Of a DNA stretch of 9,795 nucleotides, positions 6,390 to 9,795 are shown piece after piece. The notes below the pieces were generated by a model, which made no database searches, was not told the DNA's origin, and saw only the letters and a program-made list of their open reading frames with translations. Made by a program: the position numbers and the translations under genes. Numbering within the stretch: position 1 is the first letter of the stretch; each line of letters opens with the position of its first letter. Source of the DNA: Bacillota bacterium. GTDB lineage: Bacteria > Bacillota > Dethiobacteria > DTU022. The stretch is taken from NCBI GenBank assembly GCA_012727685.1, contig JAAYGO010000146.1, positions 1-9,795 of the forward strand. Reading direction: 5' to 3'.

Positions 6390-6474
6390 ACGGCCTTTAA
6401 AGCCTGTTTGTTGTGGAAAACTGGCGCCGGGTTCCGGCATGACTATTAGCAAGTATTACCGCAATAAAAGTAGG

Positions 6475-6588
6475 TGACAATAACTCCGGATTATGGTAAA
6501 GTTACGTCAACTAACTTCCCGAACGATAAGGCAACCCATCCGAAAGGATGGTACGCAAAGGCGCGCCGCGGCGCGCCCTTTTTTTGCC
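6475..6588 (+). ncRNA. Structured RNA resembling a truncated or remodelled GEMM-I (c-di-GMP-I) riboswitch
   Basis: Two parts are visible. First, an upstream stem pairs TGAC and TAACT (6475-6478, 6481-6485) with AGTTA and GTCA (6500-6504, 6506-6509). Second, a core reads G-A-A-C-G-A-T-A-A-G-G-C-A-A (6521-6534), then CCATCC, a GAAA tetraloop and GGATGG (6536-6551), then TACGCAAAG (6552-6560). This order (GATAA, GGCAA, GNRA-capped stem, ACGCAAAG) is how I remember the 5' half of the GEMM-I riboswitch, which binds cyclic di-GMP. The usual second stem with the tetraloop receptor is absent; a GC-rich terminator hairpin stands in its place. TTGCC at 6584-6588 could still pair with GGCAA at 6530-6534 to close a three-way junction. 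No gene follows on this strand inside the window; the next gene is convergent. It may be an orphan RNA, a decayed riboswitch, or a 3' element of the SpoIID-type transcript. Confidence 0.5.
6560..6585 (+). terminator. Strong intrinsic terminator after the structured RNA
   Basis: GGCGCGC (6560-6566), loop CGCG, and GCGCGCC (6571-6577) form an all-GC 7-bp stem, inside a perfect 18-bp palindrome, followed by seven T residues (6579-6585). It ends plus-strand transcription before the convergent asnB gene. Confidence 0.85.
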
Positions 6589-6642
6589 TTAAACTCCGGC
6601 AGCCCAGGCGCAAGGCCACCGAACAGCCCCTGATCGCTCCGG

Positions 6643-6668
6643 AAAAAAGGGGAGCCGGCTGGCTTCCC
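6643..6668 (-). terminator. Intrinsic terminator of the asparagine synthetase gene
   Basis: On the minus strand, two bases after the TGA stop, GGGAAGCC (plus-strand 6661-6668) pairs with GGCTCCCC (6649-6656) around a 4-nt loop: eight pairs including one G-T. Six T residues follow (plus-strand A-run 6643-6648). Confidence 0.85.
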
Positions 6669-6670
6669 GA

Positions 6671-8518
6671 TCATTTTTCCAGGTAAATCTGGTGCCACAG
6701 CAGGAACACGGCCGCGGTCCAGAGCTTGCGACCGTAATCCTTGCGGCCGGCGCAGTGATCGTTTAGCATCTGCTGCAGCGCCGGGGGATTAAAATAGCTG
6801 CGGGCCGTTTCACCGTGGAAGAGTTCCTCCAGGCTGGCCCGGTAATGAGCGCGAATCCAGGATCCGATCGGAACCGGGAAGCCGAGCTTGGGCCGGTTGC
6901 ATATTTCCGCGGGGAGATGGCGGGCGGCGGCCTGCCGCAAGACATATTTTGTCGTTTTATTCACGATCTTGAAGCGGCCGGGAATGGTGGCGGCGAATTC
7001 GCAGAGGACATGATCCAGGTAAGGAACGCGCAGCTCCAGCGAATGGGCCATGGTCATCCGGTCGGCCTTGGCCAGAATGTCGCCCGGCAGCCAGGTAAAG
7101 AAGTCGAGCTGCTGCATGCGCGTGGTATCATCGAGGCCGTGGCTGGCTTTGAAGTAGGGCGCAGTGATCGTCCATGCAGGAGGCCACCCGCCCGCAAACA
7201 GCTCCGGGTTGAGGATCTCGCTTTTCTCCGCCTCGTTAAAGATGCAGGCATTGCCGAAGTAGCGCTTTTCAAGGGGGGTGGTGGCCCGCCGCAGGTAGTT
7301 CTTCCCGCGGACATGGTCCGGCAGGCGTTCGCCGGCTGCGCGAAGCAGCTTCCGCACCGGTTCGGGCAGGCGCTGCACCGGCGCCACGGCGCGCGGCTCC
7401 CGGTAAATTTCGTATCCGCCGAACAGCTCGTCGGCTCCCTCGCCCGAGAGGACCAGCTTGACCTCTGCGGCGGCCAGCCCGGCCGCGAAATAGAGGGCTA
7501 CCGCCGCCGGGTCGGCCACCGGCTCCTCCTGGTGCCAGAGAATCCGGGGCAGTGCGGACCAGTAGCCGGCGGCGTCCACCGTGAGCTCGCGGTGCCGGGT
7601 GCCCAAAAAACGGGCCGTTTCACGGGCGGCGGGCAGTTCATCGTATTGACCTCCCGCACAGCCCACCGCGTATGTGTTGACCTCTTCCTGCCTGGCTAGA
7701 AGGGCTACGAGATTGCTGGAATCGATGCCGCTGCTTAAAAAGGAGCCCCGGGGCTCATCGCTGGCCAGATGCAGCCGCAGCGCCTCCTGGAGCAGGTGAT
7801 CGGTCATTTCAACCAGGTAGGGCAGCGGTTTCGGTTGGGGATTGAAGCGCAGCGTCCAGTATTTCTTCGCCTTCAGTCCTCCCCTGTCCAGGGTCAGGTG
7901 ATGGGCCGGGCGCAGCCGGTAAATGTCAGCAAAGGCGGATTCAGGATCGGGAAAATATTGAAAAGTGAGGTAGTGGGGCAGTGCCTGCAGGTTCAGGCGG
8001 GCTTCAACCCCGGGATGCTCCAGGATCGCCTTTAGCTCGGAAGCGAAGATCAGCGTGTCGCCGGAGCTGGTGTAGTAGAGGGGCTTGATCCCAAAGCGGT
8101 CCCGGGCCAGGAAGAGGTTTTTGGCCCTGGTGTCCCAGATGGCAAAGGCGAACATGCCCCGCAGCTTGCCGGTGCAGGCCTCGCCCAGATCCTCGAAGAG
8201 GTGAAGCACCACTTCGCTGTCGCTGCGCGAGCGGAAGCGATGCCCCGCGGACTGCAGCTCGCGCCGGAGCTGCTTATAATTGTAGATGGCGCCGTCAAAG
8301 ACCATTTGGAAGCGCCCGTCTTCGCTGGCCAGGGGCTGGTTGCCCGCAGCCGAATCAATGGCGCCCAGCCGCCGGAAGCCTAGCGCCGCATGATCATCCG
8401 TAAAAAAACCGCTGCCGTCGGGACCCCGGTGCACCATGATCCGGGTCATATCCTCCAGGATCGTGCGGCTGCCGGCGGGCAATCCCTTCAGCGCCACCAT
8501 GCCGCAAATTCCAGACAC
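6671..8518 (-). CDS. asnB: Asparagine synthetase, AsnB/AsnO type, with altered glutaminase site
   Basis: This 615-aa cytoplasmic protein has an N-terminal glutaminase domain (about 1-200) and a C-terminal synthetase domain. Known reaction: aspartate, ATP and an amide donor give asparagine. The start is GTG at 8518, behind an AAGGGGGG ribosome site. The ATG at 8557 in the same frame has no such site and would add 13 unusual residues. Seen: R31-G-P-D, R50, I78-Y-N-Y, PP-loop S262-S-G-I-D-S-S, S358-G-E-G-A-D-E-L-F-G-G-Y, and intact C-terminal motifs close to Bacillus AsnO (for example K-L-G-F-P-V-P-I). Odd: the protein begins M-S-G-I-C-G where the family has M-C-G-x-x-G, so the catalytic Cys is Ser, and the oxyanion-hole N-G-E-I-Y-N reads D75-G-A-I-Y-N. 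Glutamine use may be lost, with ammonia as nitrogen source. AsnO is sporulation-linked in Bacillus. The gene lies 77 bp downstream of the M24 peptidase gene and has its own terminator. Confidence 0.9.
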   Translation of the reverse strand: MSGICGMVALKGLPAGSRTILEDMTRIMVHRGPDGSGFFTDDHAALGFRRLGAIDSAAGNQPLASEDGRFQMVFDGAIYNYKQLRRELQSAGHRFRSRSDSEVVLHLFEDLGEACTGKLRGMFAFAIWDTRAKNLFLARDRFGIKPLYYTSSGDTLIFASELKAILEHPGVEARLNLQALPHYLTFQYFPDPESAFADIYRLRPAHHLTLDRGGLKAKKYWTLRFNPQPKPLPYLVEMTDHLLQEALRLHLASDEPRGSFLSSGIDSSNLVALLARQEEVNTYAVGCAGGQYDELPAARETARFLGTRHRELTVDAAGYWSALPRILWHQEEPVADPAAVALYFAAGLAAAEVKLVLSGEGADELFGGYEIYREPRAVAPVQRLPEPVRKLLRAAGERLPDHVRGKNYLRRATTPLEKRYFGNACIFNEAEKSEILNPELFAGGWPPAWTITAPYFKASHGLDDTTRMQQLDFFTWLPGDILAKADRMTMAHSLELRVPYLDHVLCEFAATIPGRFKIVNKTTKYVLRQAAARHLPAEICNRPKLGFPVPIGSWIRAHYRASLEELFHGETARSYFNPPALQQMLNDHCAGRKDYGRKLWTAAVFLLWHQIYLEK

Positions 8519-8555
8519 TGGCCTTTCCCCCCTTAAAGCGCAAAAGACCTTCAAC

Positions 8556-8561
8556 ATTATA
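8556..8561 (-). promoter_or_regulatory. Possible -10 box for asnB
   Basis: A perfect TATAAT on the minus strand lies in the 77-bp gap between the M24 peptidase stop and the asnB GTG, about 38 bp before the start. The bases 17 upstream (ATCCCC) are not a -35, so this is a weak call. Read-through from the peptidase gene is the alternative, since no terminator separates them. Confidence 0.3.
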
Positions 8562-8595
8562 ATTTATGCACCTGGCCGGGGGATCGTGCCCTTCT

Positions 8596-9777
8596 CTAGA
8601 GATACTGGATGGTGTCGTCAAAAGAGGTGAGCGGTTCGAGGCCGTCCGGGCGGACAATGAAAGTATCTTCCACCCCCACCACACCCAAGCGGGGGAAAAT
8701 GAATTTCGGTTCCAGGGCAATGACCATGCCTGGCTCGAGCACCAGGTCGAAATTGCGGGCGATCACCGGCAGCTCGTCCAGCTCCAGCCCGACGCCGTGG
8801 CCGATAAATTTTATTTTTTCTTCGGCACCCATGAAATAATCTTCCAAACCAGCCCCGGCGGCCAGGGATAGGGCGTGCTCGTAAAGGTCACGGCCGGAGC
8901 TGCCTGCCTTTCCTTTTTGCATTAGCTCCTCCTTGATCTGTAAAGCTATGCGGTGGGCAAAGCGCAGTTTCTCCGGCAATTGGCCCAGGCAGAAGATGCG
9001 GGTCTGGTCAACCATGTAGCCGTCAAGGACCGTAACGAAGTCGATGAAAATCGTTTCATTCCTGCGGATTGGGCCTCTTCCCGCCCCCTGGGGGTAAGCG
9101 GCGCTCAAACCGTTGCCTCCGGTCGGGCCGTCGAAATAACTGGGCGCCGCCGCGTTTGCCCCGCACATGATCTGATCATAGAACATTTCCTGGTTGAAGG
9201 TGCGCATGCGCACCGCGCCCTGGTGCCCCCGGGCGCGCACAAAGGCTTCAAGCTGCGCAGCCAGTTCGATCTCCGTCATCCCGGCGGTAATAATCTCTCT
9301 GGCGTAGTTAAACATGGCCGTGGAGAGGGCAGCCGCCTGCCGCATCAAGCCGATCTCGTAGGGCGATTTCACGGCGCGCAGGCGTCGAATCAACGGCGAA
9401 ACATCGACCAAATCAAAGGTGTCGAAAAGCTTCCGGTAGCGGAAATACAGGTTGGCCGGAAGGACATCGAGCTCCAGGCCGAACCTGGACCCGGCCGGGA
9501 TCAGTTCTCGCACCAGCTCCGCTAAACGGGCCGAACCTTCGAAAGGCTCAACCTCCTTCAGGGCGCTCTCCCGGCGGGCGCGCTCCAGATTCTTGCGCAC
9601 TAGCAGGCAGGGCTCCCCCGCCGCCGGGATCAACAGCTGCCCTTGTTGCGCGGTGCCGCTGAAATAAAAGAGGTCCACCCGCTGCTCAATCAGCGCCCCG
9701 CCAATTCCCGCCTTCCTCATCTCCTGCTGCAACCCCTCAAGCCTGTGTTTCAATTCCTCGTGCGGTGTTGCCATCAT
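8596..9777 (-). CDS. M24-family metallopeptidase (Xaa-Pro aminopeptidase/dipeptidase-like)
   Basis: This 393-aa cytoplasmic protein has an N-terminal creatinase-like domain (about 8-130) and a C-terminal pita-bread M24 domain (about 138-385). All five expected dinuclear-metal ligands are visible: D246, D257 (in G-Y-M-V-D-Q-T-R), H327 (G-H-G-V-G), E356 (A-L-E-P) and E370 (G-V-E-D-T). Known family: removal of N-terminal residues next to proline, or dipeptide hydrolysis. The Gly two residues after the first metal Asp in typical members is Val here. The active-site lead-in reads C205-G-A-N-A-A-A-P-S-Y-F-D-G-P instead of the usual S-G-x-N-x-x-x-P-H, so this belongs to a separate subgroup and its substrate is uncertain. 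GGGAGG precedes the ATG at 9777; the next codon is also ATG and could be used. It is probably co-directional in one transcript with asnB. Confidence 0.88.
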   Translation of the reverse strand: MMATPHEELKHRLEGLQQEMRKAGIGGALIEQRVDLFYFSGTAQQGQLLIPAAGEPCLLVRKNLERARRESALKEVEPFEGSARLAELVRELIPAGSRFGLELDVLPANLYFRYRKLFDTFDLVDVSPLIRRLRAVKSPYEIGLMRQAAALSTAMFNYAREIITAGMTEIELAAQLEAFVRARGHQGAVRMRTFNQEMFYDQIMCGANAAAPSYFDGPTGGNGLSAAYPQGAGRGPIRRNETIFIDFVTVLDGYMVDQTRIFCLGQLPEKLRFAHRIALQIKEELMQKGKAGSSGRDLYEHALSLAAGAGLEDYFMGAEEKIKFIGHGVGLELDELPVIARNFDLVLEPGMVIALEPKFIFPRLGVVGVEDTFIVRPDGLEPLTSFDDTIQYL

Positions 9778-9795
9778 CCATTCCTCCCATCAAAA

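Larger units (their letters stand above)
6211..6420 (+). promoter_or_regulatory. Cluster of DnaA-box-like 9-mers
   Basis: Written on the plus strand, the DnaA box is TGTGNATAA (reverse complement TTATNCACA). TGTGTATAA at 6263-6271 matches fully. TGTGCACAA (6211-6219), TGTGGAAAA (6220-6228), TGTGGATAG (6275-6283) and TGTGGAAAA (6412-6420) each differ at one position. All five point the same way, within 210 bp of non-coding DNA that is more AT-rich than the genes around it. DnaA binding could regulate transcription here or titrate DnaA. No dnaA, dnaN, rpmH or other origin-linked gene is in the window, so I do not call oriC. Confidence 0.4.
6191..6421 (+). repeat. Duplicated motif pair about 190 bp apart
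   Basis: TTAATATTAT occurs at 6191-6200 and 6380-6389, and TGTGGAAAAC at 6220-6229 and 6412-6421. The two kinds of motif keep the same order and similar internal distances (29 and 32 bp), so the region holds two diverged copies of one arrangement. The sequence between them is not obviously conserved. This suggests an old local duplication or two sites for the same factors. Confidence 0.5.

Noticed and set aside
6186..6470. Chromosomal origin oriC
   Set aside because: DnaA-like boxes are present, but there is no strong AT-rich unwinding element and no dnaA, dnaN, rpmH, gidA or parA neighbours in the window.
6474..6686. Plus-strand 70-codon open frame across the structured RNA
   Set aside because: It has no clear ribosome site, runs through a strong terminator, and ends inside the convergent asnB gene. 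The RNA reading explains the sequence better.
6815..7699. Plus-strand open frame of 294 codons
   Set aside because: It is fully antisense to the well-supported asparagine synthetase, and no protein family is recognisable.
8519..8557. Longer asparagine synthetase starting at the ATG at 8557
   Set aside because: There is no ribosome site before that ATG, it overlaps the possible -10 box, and it adds 13 residues not seen in the family. The GTG at 8518 has a good site at proper spacing.
8953..9525. Plus-strand open frame of 190 codons
   Set aside because: It is antisense to the M24 peptidase with all metal ligands intact on the other strand; no ribosome site seen.
1..9795. CRISPR array, tRNA, rRNA, insertion sequence or phage genes
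   Set aside because: No regularly spaced repeats, no clover-leaf candidates, no transposase or integrase motifs and no terminal inverted repeats were found on reading both strands.

Overview
This window looks like chromosomal DNA of a GC-rich, endospore-forming anaerobic Firmicute, probably in the Clostridia (Peptococcaceae/Moorella-like). The evidence is a SpoIID-domain protein, a small clostridial-type [4Fe-4S] ferredoxin, a YxlE/YxlF/YxlG-like ABC module, an AsnO-like asparagine synthetase, and strong AGGAGG-type ribosome binding sites with several GTG starts. No taxonomic search was possible, so this is inference. I see no phage, transposase, CRISPR, tRNA or rRNA.

Layout. (1) 1-1292, minus strand: a MurE-like Mur ligase whose 3' end lies off the window. 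Its fold motifs are present but several signature catalytic residues are changed. (2) 1293-1549: a divergent intergenic region with a sigma-A-type promoter whose -10 lies inside a 28-bp inverted repeat. (3) 1550-3508, plus strand: a tightly overlapping three-gene operon of a small membrane protein (PLDc_N/YxlE type), an ABC ATPase and an ABC-2 permease. (4) 3583-3768, minus strand: a ferredoxin that converges on the operon. Its terminator T-tract overlaps the permease stop codon. (5) 3969-6185, plus strand: a 738-aa membrane-anchored SpoIID/LytB-domain protein. (6) 6186-6670: a 485-bp non-coding region with DnaA-box-like sequences, a duplicated motif pair, an odd palindrome, a candidate promoter, and a structured RNA that resembles the 5' half of a GEMM-I (c-di-GMP-I) riboswitch and runs into a very strong intrinsic terminator. 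(7) 6671-8518, minus strand: an AsnB/AsnO-type asparagine synthetase with its own terminator. It starts M-S-G-I-C-G, so Ser stands where the family has its catalytic N-terminal Cys. (8) 8596-9777, minus strand: an M24-family metallopeptidase upstream of asnB in the same direction.

How the genes fit together. A cell-envelope or sporulation theme is plausible: a Mur-type ligase, a SpoIID-family peptidoglycan lytic protein and an AsnO-like synthetase. They lie in separate transcription units, so a shared pathway is only suggested. The three most unusual observations are the riboswitch-like RNA with no co-directional gene after it, the asparagine synthetase whose glutaminase site looks disabled, and the Mur-ligase-fold protein lacking key catalytic and substrate-specificity motifs.
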